A DNA stretch of 64,000 bases from an uncultured Clostridia bacterium (GTDB lineage Bacteria; Bacillota; Clostridia; TANB77; CAG-508): positions 1 to 64,000 of the forward strand of contig CAKOVI010000005.1 of assembly GCA_934121905.1 (NCBI GenBank), in the 5' to 3' direction. The notes beneath the pieces were generated by a model, which saw only the letters and a list, made by a program, of their open reading frames with translations, was not told the origin of the DNA and did no database searches. This document shows positions 9,369 through 17,209 of this stretch, one piece after another. How positions within the stretch are numbered: the stretch's first letter is position 1; each line of letters begins with the position of its first letter. Position numbers and translations under genes: made by a program.

Positions 9369-10385
9369 TTAATCCATCTTACAAAAATCATTCTTTCCAA
9401 AAGTAATTTCAACTCTAGTAAAACTCCCCGCTTCTGACTCAATTTTAATTCTATGTCCTAATTTTACACAAAGCTTCTTTGCAATATAAAGACCCATTCC
9501 AGTAGACTTAGACTTTTCCCTTCCATTTTCGCCAGTAAAACATTTATCAAAAACCTGCCCCAAATCATTTTTAGGTATTCCAATGCCATTATCTTCAACA
9601 AAAAGTTTTACCGAATTTGTGTTCTCGTAAGTTTTAATTTTGATATAAGAGCTTATATTGTCTCTTTTATACTTAATAGAGTTATTTATAATCTGATTTA
9701 ATATAAATTCTAACCACTTACTATCTGTTAAAATCTTTTCATCATCCACATCTACAATTAAATCCACATTATTTTCAAGCAAATCATCCTTATTTTTCAA
9801 AGCTACATTTTTAATAATATCATTTAAACTAGTTTCTTTTATTATATAATCCTTTTCTGCATTTTCGCTTCTTACATAATACAAAATTTGGTCTATATAA
9901 TTATCTAGTTTTTTTATCTGTTTTACATATTTACTATCTAATGAATTTTTATGATTATGATTTAAAAGGACAAGACTTGAAATTGGTATTTTAACTTCAT
10001 GTATCCACATTTCTACATATTCCTTAAAATCAGTTATACTTAAACTATATTCTTTTACATTTTCTACCATAGACTTGTTTATTTCATAAAGAGTTTGATA
10101 AAATATTTTTCCCTCATAAAAGTCAGGCTTATTTATCATTTCTAGTACTAAATACTTTTTATCTAATCCATCTACTGTTTGTACAAGATTATTATAAAAC
10201 TTTCGTTTTCTTAAATAATCAATTGTAATAATAGCTATATACATAATCGCAAACGCAAAACTTATTGCAAGCATTAATGATTGGGCTACTTTGAAAGCTT
10301 TTAGTAATAGTATTGTAACTATATAACCTAAAATAAAAATTATTGTATCTGGCAACTTATCGAACAAATATTCCTTTAATTTCAT
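9369..10385 (-). CDS. BceS-like sensor histidine kinase
   Basis: This 338-residue intramembrane-sensing kinase has two N-terminal membrane helices (about 12-30 and 36-56) with almost no extracellular loop, so it should sense through the transporter. The phosphorylated His is in MWIHEVKIPIS near residue 128. The ATPase domain shows the N box LNQIINNSIKY, the G1 box VEDNGIGIP and the G2 box STGMGLYIAKKL. Its start overlaps the regulator's stop by four bases, so the two are translationally coupled. Confidence 0.92.
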   Translation of the reverse strand: MKLKEYLFDKLPDTIIFILGYIVTILLLKAFKVAQSLMLAISFAFAIMYIAIITIDYLRKRKFYNNLVQTVDGLDKKYLVLEMINKPDFYEGKIFYQTLYEINKSMVENVKEYSLSITDFKEYVEMWIHEVKIPISSLVLLNHNHKNSLDSKYVKQIKKLDNYIDQILYYVRSENAEKDYIIKETSLNDIIKNVALKNKDDLLENNVDLIVDVDDEKILTDSKWLEFILNQIINNSIKYKRDNISSYIKIKTYENTNSVKLFVEDNGIGIPKNDLGQVFDKCFTGENGREKSKSTGMGLYIAKKLCVKLGHRIKIESEAGSFTRVEITFGKNDFCKMD

Positions 10386-11044
10386 AATAACTTATACCCT
10401 TGTCCTTTTCTGGTTTCTATTACATCTTTTAAGCCAAATGTTTCTAATTTGGTTCTTAATCTACTTATATTTACAGTTAAAGCATTGTCATTTATGAATT
10501 CGTTGTTGTTCCATAAATCTGTCATTAGGTCATCTCTTGTTACAATTTTGCCTCTATTTGCTAGTAGATATGTAAACACTATCATTTCATTTTTGGTTAG
10601 TTTCAAATTTTTGTTTTCTTTGCTTAATGTTCCTTTTGATGGATTTACTAAAATATCATCATATTTTAAATCGTCTATTGATTTTTCTAGCCTCCTAAAT
10701 ATGTTTTGAATTCTTAGTAGTAATATAGTTGGATTATATGGTTTTGTTATATAGTCGTCTGCTCCATATGATATTGATAGTGCTTCGTCAATTTCTCCGC
10801 TTCTGCTTGTTACCATTATTATTGGTACATTTGATTCTTTTCTAATTTCTTTTAAGAGAATTTCTCCGTTTATTTTTGGTAGATTTATATCTAATAAAAT
10901 CAGGTCTGCTTTTTCTTTTAATATGTTTTCTTTGCTATTTGTAAAATCTTTTAATATTGTTGCTTCATAGCCAGAATTTTGGAGTAGTTTTTGAAGTTCT
11001 AGGCTTATTGTTGTTTCATCTTCTACTATTAGGATTTTTTTCAT
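10382..11044 (-). CDS. BceR-like OmpR-family response regulator
   Basis: This 220-residue regulator has a receiver domain with EDE near residue 7, the phospho-acceptor in LILLDINLPKING and the Lys in DYITKPYNP. The C-terminal winged helix (about 125-220) contains LTKNEMIVFTYLLANRGKIVTRDDLM and ends in TRKGQGYKLL. It is the first gene of the four-gene unit and is expected to activate the transporter genes downstream. Confidence 0.93.
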   Translation of the reverse strand: MKKILIVEDETTISLELQKLLQNSGYEATILKDFTNSKENILKEKADLILLDINLPKINGEILLKEIRKESNVPIIMVTSRSGEIDEALSISYGADDYITKPYNPTILLLRIQNIFRRLEKSIDDLKYDDILVNPSKGTLSKENKNLKLTKNEMIVFTYLLANRGKIVTRDDLMTDLWNNNEFINDNALTVNISRLRTKLETFGLKDVIETRKGQGYKLL

Positions 11045-11132
11045 TTTGGTTGTTCCCCTTTCTTTGGATATGTATATTATAACATATATTTGGAGATTTT
11101 ATATTACAATTTTGAAAGATTGATTAGTTGAC

Positions 11133-11201
11133 TTCACATTTTTTGGAGATAATTTTCAAATTTTTTCACGTTTTTTTGGAGATGTTTTTTGATTTTTCAC
11201 G
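11133..11201. repeat. Short degenerate direct repeat
   Basis: Two tandem units of about 31 bases (both starting TTCAC, with TTTTTTGGAGAT inside) and the start of a third occur between the MerR gene and the response regulator. No function is apparent. Confidence 0.5.
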
Positions 11202-11254
11202 AAAAATAGAGATGGAACATAAAATATCCTTTCTCCAATTAATGTTATATGCAA

Positions 11255-11635
11255 TTATTCTTCTGAAAAATCCTTTCTTTTTCCTTCTTCTATTTCTCCA
11301 TAAAGTTTTATTTTATAATCTAGTCTTTCTAATGTTTCAGTAATATGTTTTTGCTTTTCTACTAATTTTTCTCTTTGTTCTTCTAATAGTTTTTTTCGTG
11401 CTTCTACCGTATCTTTTCCTTGTTCCAATAAACTTATATATTCTATTAAAATTTCTATTTCTACTCCCGCATTTCTCATGCATTTTACAAATTCTATTCT
11501 TTTACAAGATTTTTCATCGTAGTTTCTTATTCCATTTTTGTTTCTTGGTATATTTGCAAGTAGTCCTATTCTTTCGTAATATCTTAAAGTATCTGGCGTT
11601 AAATCATATTTTTGGCTTACTTCCGCTATTGTCAT
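11255..11635 (-). CDS. MerR-family transcriptional regulator
   Basis: This 126-residue one-component regulator has the MerR winged-helix N-terminus: MTIAEVSQKYDLTPDTLRYYERIGLL, then the wing with RNKNGIRNYDEKSCKRIEFVKCMRNAG. A long dimerising helix follows (about 75-118). It lacks the effector cysteines of metal-sensing MerRs and resembles the AdhR/YhdM-like group that responds to electrophiles; that comparison is from memory. An AGGAGG site precedes the ATG. A promoter with MerR-type spacing lies at 15298-15328, upstream of a DUF362 gene, and is a possible target. Confidence 0.88.
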   Translation of the reverse strand: MTIAEVSQKYDLTPDTLRYYERIGLLANIPRNKNGIRNYDEKSCKRIEFVKCMRNAGVEIEILIEYISLLEQGKDTVEARKKLLEEQREKLVEKQKHITETLERLDYKIKLYGEIEEGKRKDFSEE

Positions 11636-11713
11636 TTTTGGTTCCTCCTAATCTTTTAATTTATATTGCTGGCATTTTTCCTCTAACAATTTTTAATTCC
11701 AAATAATAAAAAA

Positions 11714-11756
11714 ACAAATATATGCCAAGATTTTTTAACTCCTGGCATATATTTGT
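11714..11756 (-). terminator. Terminator of the orphan gene
   Basis: A perfect 14-base stem (ACAAATATATGCCA with TGGCATATATTTGT) is followed on the minus strand by TTTTTTTATT, about 30 bases past the orphan gene's stop. Confidence 0.8.
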
Positions 11757-11784
11757 CGATTACAACATTTGTAAGATAAAATTT

Positions 11785-12792
11785 TTATCTTACAAATTTC
11801 CGCATTTCAGAAATTTTTTTCTTTGCCCGTGTTAAAATTTCATTCGGGCTTGGAGCAAGCATAATCTGATTTTCAGCTCCTGTTATAGAAAAAACATTAC
11901 AATCATCATTTTCGCCATAATATACAATTTGTATATCATTGTCATATAGATAGTACCAACTGCCATCTTTGAATATGTGAAATGTTTCTCTGTCTTCGGT
12001 TATTGCGTACTCCTGCCTTATTCCTTTTTCTATCAGGATTTTGCTTTTAATCTTTTTTTCTTTCTCATCCTTATTTTTTTCGTAATAAGCAAGTAAAATC
12101 TTTTCACTGTTTAAAATATTTTCTTCAGAAAAATTAAGAAACTCTATTAGCTTGTTATAAACTTTTTCCATATTTAAAAAGTCATCTACTCCCAATAAAT
12201 ATTCCTCTATCTTTGCACAATTTCTTAATACAAAAATTTCATTTTTTTCCTTAGATTTGCTAGGTTCATAAAACTCGATTTCTACAGTGTGATTTTCGTC
12301 AAGTTTTAATAATCTGTGGCAAAAAAATTCATAATAAAAACTGTAAAGTTCTTTCCCATTTCTTTTAATGATTCTTCCTTGTAACCTTATTTCTGGTACT
12401 GTTTTGCCTTTTTTCATATTGGTATTGATTGCATACTTTTTGGTTTCTTCCCCGTATGTTATCCAAAGTTCGGAGAAAATCTCAGAAAAATCGCCAAATT
12501 GAATTGACATTATAATTTCTTTATGTGCTGTAATGCACTTAAAAGAATTATTTTCTTCGCTCAATTCACTCAGCCTAATAGGAGTTTTAATTCCTATTAG
12601 TTCTACAAAAGTTACAAAATCTTCAAATCTCCAACCTTCGTTTTGCATCCATTTTGTAATCTTTTCTTTAAGCTGAATAGTATCACAGATAACTTTTTCG
12701 GATTTTCCTGAATTGTTTACAGTTACTTCTGATGCTACATCAGTTGCATTTTCTTTGTTCCGTTTTTCAAAATTTCTTTCAGCAGTATTCAT
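11785..12792 (-). CDS. Orphan protein, CGG used as a triplet
   Basis: I do not recognise this protein of about 335 residues. It is hydrophilic and has no membrane segment or signal peptide. The ATG at 12792 is preceded by GGAGG at normal spacing. It is one of only two long open frames in the window carrying in-frame CGG read as a triplet (12762-12760, 11829-11827 and 11802-11800, at residues 11, 322 and 331). A +1 shift at the first would reach a stop about nine codons later. With its own terminator and palindromes in its upstream region, it looks like a recently acquired gene that has not adapted to the host's avoidance of CGG. Whether it is expressed is doubtful. Confidence 0.6.
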   Translation of the reverse strand: MNTAERNFEKRNKENATDVASEVTVNNSGKSEKVICDTIQLKEKITKWMQNEGWRFEDFVTFVELIGIKTPIRLSELSEENNSFKCITAHKEIIMSIQFGDFSEIFSELWITYGEETKKYAINTNMKKGKTVPEIRLQGRIIKRNGKELYSFYYEFFCHRLLKLDENHTVEIEFYEPSKSKEKNEIFVLRNCAKIEEYLLGVDDFLNMEKVYNKLIEFLNFSEENILNSEKILLAYYEKNKDEKEKKIKSKILIEKGIRQEYAITEDRETFHIFKDGSWYYLYDNDIQIVYYGENDDCNVFSITGAENQIMLAPSPNEILTRAKKKISEMRKFVR

Positions 12793-12810
12793 AATTACCT
12801 CCATGTAGTT

Positions 12811-12875
12811 ACATATGAAGCATTATTCATGTAACTTGTACCCTTTATTACTCCTGGTACCAAGGATAAAGTAAT
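12811..12875. promoter_or_regulatory. Two palindromes upstream of the orphan gene
   Basis: GTTACATATGAA...TTCATGTAAC and CTTTAT...CCTGGTACCAAGG...ATAAAG are two imperfect dyads directly before the orphan gene. They may be operator sites or ends of an inserted segment. Confidence 0.35.
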
Positions 12876-12917
12876 TATAGTATACTGCAAATTTACATAA
12901 ATTTCAATAAAATATAA

Positions 12918-13595
12918 TTATTTTTTATCAAATCTGCCACTCTTCATTCCCTCTAAATCCAAAGTAACATACTCAAATCCAAGTTCTTTAATATCATTTA
13001 CTAACTTAACATTGCCTAAAATTCTGTCAAAATACTCCTTCTGTACCTCAATCCTTGCAATATCTCCATGACTTCTTACTCTTGTAGTAGGAATACCAAA
13101 TTCCTTTATTAACTCCTCAGCCAATTCTACTCTTTTCAAACTCTCATTTGTAAGCTCAGTATTATAAAGAAATCTTGTAGCCAAACAAGAATTTGATGGC
13201 TTGTCCCAAAAAGTTATTCCTAAACTTTTAGCATTTTCCATTATATCCTTTTTAGTAAATCCACATTCTTCCAGCGGACTTACAATTCCTAATTCTTTAG
13301 TTGCTTTCTGCCCAGGCCTGTATCCTTTTGTATCATCTACGTTTTTACCATCACAAACAATATCAAATCCATTTTCTTTAGCAACTTGTTTTATTCTTGT
13401 CATAATGCTTCTCTTGCAATAATAACATCTGTCTTTATGATTTTCTCTAAATTCCAATACTTCTAGGCAATCTACCGGTATTTCTCTAAATTCAAAATCA
13501 TTCTCTTTTAAAAATTCAATAGCTTCTTTATAGTCTTTTCTAGGTATCATCTGTCCATTTCCTATTATTGCCAAAACATTTTCTTTTCCTAATCT
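12918..13595 (-). pseudogene. larE: Remnant of larE, N-terminus deleted
   Basis: The sequence from LGKENVLAIIGN to the C-terminus matches LarE, the sacrificial sulfur transferase that makes the nickel-pincer cofactor of lactate racemase. Present are the DRCYYCKRS motif with its cysteines, DGKNVDDTKGYRPG, KPSNSCLATRF and a complete C-terminus. The first 45 or so residues, including the SGGVDS PP-loop that binds ATP, are missing. The sequence runs directly into the tail of a larC remnant, which shows a deletion across the larC-larE junction. No CGG codon is at the break, so this is true decay and not recoding. Confidence 0.8.
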
Positions 13596-13604
13596 TTGAT
13601 TTTG

Positions 13605-14217
13605 CCATATCCTGTATCAATTTCATCTAATTTTCTTTTTAAAACAGTTCTATACTCATAATTTTTTCTGTTACCATTTGGGGAAGATAAGTAAATTCAT
13701 CTGCAAGTTCTGCAATTATTGCTGCACCAGTTGGAGTTACAAGTTCTGTATCTATATCAATTTGCCTAAATTTAACATTTGAAGATGCAAATATTTCACT
13801 TGTTGCAGGTACTGGCACACCCATAGTTCCATGAGCACATTCTATAAATCCATATCCATCATTTACTACACTTGAAATAATTTTATCAGGATTTATTTTG
13901 TTTATTAAAATTGCAGTTCCAACAATATCAACAATAGAATCAATTGCTCCAACCTCATGAAAGTGTATTTCATTTAGTGGTTTATTATGAACTTTGCTTT
14001 CAGCTTTAGCTACTCTTAAAAATATTCTTTTAGACAGGTCTTTTACATTTTCGTCTAATGATGAATTATCTATTATTTTATTAACATCATCTAAATTTCT
14101 ATGTTCATGGTGATGGTTATGTTCTAAGATTACATCAACATAGGTTCCTGTTATCCCATTCTTATTGGGTATCCTCTCTTTTTCTGCAAGCAGCTCAAAT
14201 GTGGTCATAGCTGTTGC
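13605..14217 (-). pseudogene. larC: Remnant of larC with internal and end deletions
   Basis: Residues such as KNGITGTYVDV, an HHH run, NEIHFHEVGAIDSIVDIVG, ECAHGTMGVPVPATSE and ELVTPTGAAI match LarC, which inserts nickel into the pyridinium cofactor. The match stops after VTEKI. It is followed, in another frame, by EYRTVLKRKLDEIDTGYGKI, which belongs near the LarC C-terminus, so about 100 residues between are gone. The normal N-terminus (CFAGISGDM-type motif) is also missing and the frame opens out of a hairpin repeat. LarC of Lactobacillus uses a programmed frameshift, but here whole segments are absent, so the gene is dead. Confidence 0.8.
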
Positions 14218-14303
14218 CCAAATAGGACCGGGTCTTTTTTGTCCCATTTTTTAGTATTAAAATAATCTTATGCAATGGGACAAAAAAGACCCGGTCCCAT
14301 TTG
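14217..14303. repeat. Dispersed hairpin repeat, type B (inverted pair)
   Basis: GGACCGGGTCTTTTTTGTCCCAT and its inverted copy are separated by about 30 bases. Outside the cores, GCCCAAAT and ATTTGGGC are complementary. It lies at the broken 5' end of the larC remnant and supplies a spurious start (MGQKRPGPIW). Confidence 0.9.
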
Positions 14304-14305
14304 GG

Positions 14306-15190
14306 CTAATCAATATTTATTAATTCATATTCTCTCGAACCAAATCCAAGTTCATTTGCAGCTTCAATTGTATGAACTCCATTTTGTCTTTCAACTCTCG
14401 CAACAAAATGGTCTCTTCCTGGGTCTTTAGAATTATATACAATATCAATACAAGCTTGATCTATTGCAATTGGGTCTAGACTTGCAAGAACACCAACATC
14501 TTTCATACAAGGGTCTTCTGCAACAGCACAGCAGTCACAATCAACAGACATATTGCACATAACATTTATATAAACAACTTTTCCTTTAAACATATTATGA
14601 ACTGAAGATGCAGCATCAGCCATAGCCTCTAGGAATTTATTTTGTTCAGGTAAATTATCCCACAATTTATTTTGGTCTTTTGTTACACCTGCTGAATGTA
14701 TCCAAGATTTTCCTTCTGATGAGCCACATCCAATAGATAATTGTTTTAAGGCTCCACCATATCCTCCCATTGGATGTCCTTTAAAGTGTGATAATACAAG
14801 TAATGAATCATAATTTTTAAGATGTCTTCCAACATAGTTTTTCTTTATTACTTTTCCATTTGGAATGTCTAATTCTAAGTCATTTCCTTCTGAATCCATA
14901 ATGTCAACATTAAAATATTTAGTCCATCCATGTTCTTCCATAAGTTTTTCGTGTTTTTCTGTTGTATTTCTTGCTCCACCATATGCGGTGTTACATTCTA
15001 CAACTGTTCCATTTACTTTTTCTACAATAGCCTTTACAAATTCAGGTCTTATATAGTTTTGGTTTCCTTGTTCTCCAGAATGCAATTTAACTGCTACCTT
15101 TCCTGGTAAATTTACTCCTAGAGTTTCATACATTTTTACTACACTTTCTGGTGTAATTTCCTTTGTAAAATATACTTTTGATTTTTCCAT
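14306..15190 (-). CDS. DUF362 family protein
   Basis: This protein of about 294 residues belongs to the DUF362 family of unknown reaction, often linked to iron-sulfur or redox functions. Typical segments are AVKLHSGEQGNQNYIRPEFVKAIV, ECNTAYGGARNTTEKH, LVLSHFKGHPMGGYGGALKQLSIGCGS and NVMCNMSVDCDCCAVAEDPCMKDVGVLAS with a cysteine cluster. A ferredoxin-type CxxCxxC pair is not visible. The start at 15190 has AAAGGA upstream; an in-frame ATG three codons earlier lacks a site. A MerR-type promoter sits about 100 bases upstream, so expression is probably induced by a MerR-family regulator. Confidence 0.88.
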   Translation of the reverse strand: MEKSKVYFTKEITPESVVKMYETLGVNLPGKVAVKLHSGEQGNQNYIRPEFVKAIVEKVNGTVVECNTAYGGARNTTEKHEKLMEEHGWTKYFNVDIMDSEGNDLELDIPNGKVIKKNYVGRHLKNYDSLLVLSHFKGHPMGGYGGALKQLSIGCGSSEGKSWIHSAGVTKDQNKLWDNLPEQNKFLEAMADAASSVHNMFKGKVVYINVMCNMSVDCDCCAVAEDPCMKDVGVLASLDPIAIDQACIDIVYNSKDPGRDHFVARVERQNGVHTIEAANELGFGSREYELINID

Positions 15191-15212
15191 TTTTATCAAT
15201 CCTTTCTTTTTT

Positions 15213-15263
15213 GTCCTTTTAGGACCGGTTCTTTTAAGAACATGTTCACAAAAGAACCGGTCC
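15213..15263. repeat. Dispersed hairpin repeat, type B variant
   Basis: AGGACCGGTTCTTTT and AAAAGAACCGGTCCT enclose AAGAACATGTTCAC, which is itself palindromic. It lies in the 5' leader of the DUF362 gene. Confidence 0.85.
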
Positions 15264-15297
15264 TAAATGAACAAAAAACCTCCTTGATTTTTTGTTT

Positions 15298-15328
15298 ATA
15301 TTATCACTTAGAGTGAACTTTAAGTCAA
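15298..15328 (-). promoter_or_regulatory. MerR-type promoter with 19-base spacer
   Basis: On the minus strand, TTGACT (15328-15323) and TAATAT (15303-15298) are separated by 19 bases. A dyad, ACTTAAAGTTCACTCTAAGT, lies between them (15306-15325). Over-long spacers holding a dyad are the hallmark of MerR-family activation. It points at the DUF362 gene. Confidence 0.75.
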
Positions 15329-15348
15329 GGGGGTTTTTGAAAAAATAT

Positions 15349-16269
15349 TTATTTTTGTTTATATTCATTTATATCAGGTTCGATAAATTCATCTTCACTT
15401 ACATTATTAAACTCATATTCATAGTCAGAAGCAGGCCATCTGGTATTTTCTCCACCTTCTACCTCTATTTCATATGACATGCTATTAATTGTAAGACCTG
15501 TATTTTTACTTATAAATTCAGCATTTGATAAAAAATTAAATGCTACATTAGATGAGTTTGTTGATATAAAAAAGCAATCTTCTCCGTTATAGGCATCATT
15601 TTTTATACTAACTCTACTTGCCATGAAAAGCAAAGATAATGTTGAACCTTTTGATATTTCTATTGGGTTTTGAGGGTCAATTCCCATACCGATTGTTTTA
15701 TTTAATTCTACTGTTTTTGTTTCTCCATCAATAGTATATACATTACAGTTATATTGTTTATTGCCAAATTCATCTTCACTAATTTTTGTTCCATAAATTG
15801 TAACTATTTTTGTACCTTTATCACTTATTTCTCTTCTTACCATTTTTCTCTTATCATTTAAGCCATAATAATCTACAATTGAAGTTTTGTCTTTATCATA
15901 CCAATAAACTTTTTTATGATAATTGTTAACATTTATTGTCTCATCAGCCTTATTAGCAATTTGTTTCAAAATTGTATATTTTCTAATTACATTTGCTCCA
16001 AATAAAATGATAATAGATAAAAATAGCACAAATACAATTTTTAAAAATAGCATTTTATTATTGTATTTTTTTAGAATCTTTACTGTTTTTTTATCTTTTT
16101 CACCGTTTTTTATATTTAATTTTTTTTGCATATTTTCTAAGATTCTTTTACATTCTGCACATTCATTTATATGCTCCTCAATATATTTATTTGTTTCATC
16201 ATTTGTAAGTCCGTCAATGTAATTAGGAAGCAAGTCCTGAACAATTTTACAATTTAATTTCTCCTTCAT
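15349..16269 (-). CDS. Anti-sigma factor with zinc-finger domain
   Basis: This protein of about 306 residues holds the adjacent ECF sigma factor inactive. The cytosolic N-terminus (LNCKIVQDLLPNYIDGLTNDETNKYIEEHINECAECKRIL) carries the ZAS zinc motif HxxxCxxC. A membrane helix (about 73-95) follows, then an extracellular domain of about 205 residues that has no obvious match and would receive the signal. The ATG at 16269 follows AAAGGAGG and lies next to the sigma stop codon, so the pair is translationally coupled. Confidence 0.88.
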   Translation of the reverse strand: MKEKLNCKIVQDLLPNYIDGLTNDETNKYIEEHINECAECKRILENMQKKLNIKNGEKDKKTVKILKKYNNKMLFLKIVFVLFLSIIILFGANVIRKYTILKQIANKADETINVNNYHKKVYWYDKDKTSIVDYYGLNDKRKMVRREISDKGTKIVTIYGTKISEDEFGNKQYNCNVYTIDGETKTVELNKTIGMGIDPQNPIEISKGSTLSLLFMASRVSIKNDAYNGEDCFFISTNSSNVAFNFLSNAEFISKNTGLTINSMSYEIEVEGGENTRWPASDYEYEFNNVSEDEFIEPDINEYKQK

Positions 16270-16270
16270 A

Positions 16271-16741
16271 TTAATCAACCTCCTTTAACTTATTTTTACC
16301 TCTGTAAAAAGTAACTCTTGCCCAATTTTCTGTTTTATTTAAAATCTCTCCTATCTCCTTAAAACTTAATTCACCTGTTATCCTTAAATACATAACTTCT
16401 CTTGTTTTCTCATCCAGATTTTGCATTCTTTTATATAGCGAAATTTTTTCATCATTTTGCAGAGCTTCCTCTTCTGCGGACATAATAATCTCATCAGCTA
16501 TTGTTTCACTATCTATAATTTTCTTATGTTTTCTGCATTGGTCAAACCATAGATTTTTTGCAATTTGGCATAACCAAACTGATATTTTACAGTCTCCTCT
16601 GTATGTATTTATTTTACTTACTGCTTTATAAAATGTTTCTTGTGTAAGTTCTTCAGAGATATCTTCGTTATGAGTTAAACAGAATAAATATTTGTACACT
16701 GTTTTAAAATATTCTTCATATATTTCTCCGATATCCTGCAT
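16271..16741 (-). CDS. ECF RNA polymerase sigma factor
   Basis: This sigma-70 family protein of about 156 residues directs RNA polymerase to stress-type promoters. Region 2 is visible in YKYLFCLTHNEDISEELTQETFYKAVSKI and region 4 in LDEKTREVMYLRITGELSFKEIGEILNKTENWARVTFYRGKNKL. No region 3 is present, as expected for ECF factors. The start at 16741 is favoured because the first in-frame ATG abuts the GGAGG site. A promoter matching ECF consensus lies directly upstream, which suggests that the factor activates its own operon. Confidence 0.92.
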   Translation of the reverse strand: MQDIGEIYEEYFKTVYKYLFCLTHNEDISEELTQETFYKAVSKINTYRGDCKISVWLCQIAKNLWFDQCRKHKKIIDSETIADEIIMSAEEEALQNDEKISLYKRMQNLDEKTREVMYLRITGELSFKEIGEILNKTENWARVTFYRGKNKLKEVD

Positions 16742-16766
16742 AACTTTCATCCTCCTTTATACATAT

Positions 16767-16792
16767 GACGTATGAAACTTCTTTTTGTTACA
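16767..16792 (-). promoter_or_regulatory. ECF-type autoregulatory promoter
   Basis: On the minus strand, TGTAAC (16792-16787), a 16-base spacer and CGTC (16770-16767) match the TGAAAC/TGTAAC-N16-CGTC pattern used by Bacillus ECF sigma factors. It is about 26 bases before the sigma gene. Confidence 0.75.
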
Positions 16793-16836
16793 AAAAATAA
16801 AAATTTGAGCCGAATTTTTGATTTCGCCTCAATTTA
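16790..16836 (-). terminator. Terminator after the 6S RNA
   Basis: AAATTGAGGCGAAA...TTCGGCTCAAATTT forms a stem followed on the minus strand by a T-rich run. It ends transcription of the 6S RNA just before the ECF promoter. Confidence 0.65.
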
Positions 16837-16839
16837 CAA

Positions 16840-17042
16840 AAAAACTTCCCCGCCTTAGCCGTAAGTTGCTGCCAAAATTTTTAATAACCTGCCTCCTCAA
16901 AAAACAGGTGGGTGCTCACCTTAATACTCCTGGGCTTCTTACGACCAAAAAGGAAGTAAGCATGCACGCCATACCAAGAGATAAGCCCCTCTTAAAACTT
17001 GTAGGTTCTAAAAATTCTGTCTACACGCACTATGCAGGGTAG
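16840..17042 (-). ncRNA. ssrS: 6S RNA
   Basis: An RNA of about 200 bases on the minus strand begins CUACCCUGCAUAGUGCGUGU and ends in GGCUAAGGCGGGGAAG. The two ends pair (CCCUGC with GGCGGGG) to close a long hairpin. Internal blocks UUGGUAUGGCGUGCAUGCUUACUUCC, GAAGCCCAGGAGUAUUAAGG and GGUGAGCACCCACCUG resemble those of clostridial 6S RNAs as I remember them. 6S RNA binds the housekeeping RNA polymerase and mimics an open promoter. A TATAAT lies at 17065-17060, just upstream. A covariance-model search would confirm the family. Confidence 0.8.
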
Positions 17043-17209
17043 TTTTAAGTTCTTATTAAATTATACTTATAATACCACTATTATAAATATATTTCAAATG
17101 CAAAATTTCTTGTTTTGAATTAAATTTCGCATTATCATTATTATATCTCGTTTTTTCAAATTTATTCTCACTCAAACATATGCTAATGATACTTGCATTT
17201 TTTGCTAAT

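Noticed and set aside
13600..13660. larC break as another CGG site or as the known larC1/larC2 programmed frameshift
   Set aside because: No CGG lies at the break, and about 100 residues of LarC plus the start of LarE are missing, so it is deletion.
14217..14247. MGQKRPGPIW-type starts of several open frames
   Set aside because: This peptide is the translation of the hairpin repeat core and occurs by chance where repeats abut genes.
16818..17042. Plus-strand 74-codon frame over the 6S region
   Set aside because: It coincides with the 6S RNA on the other strand and has no ribosome site or family resemblance.
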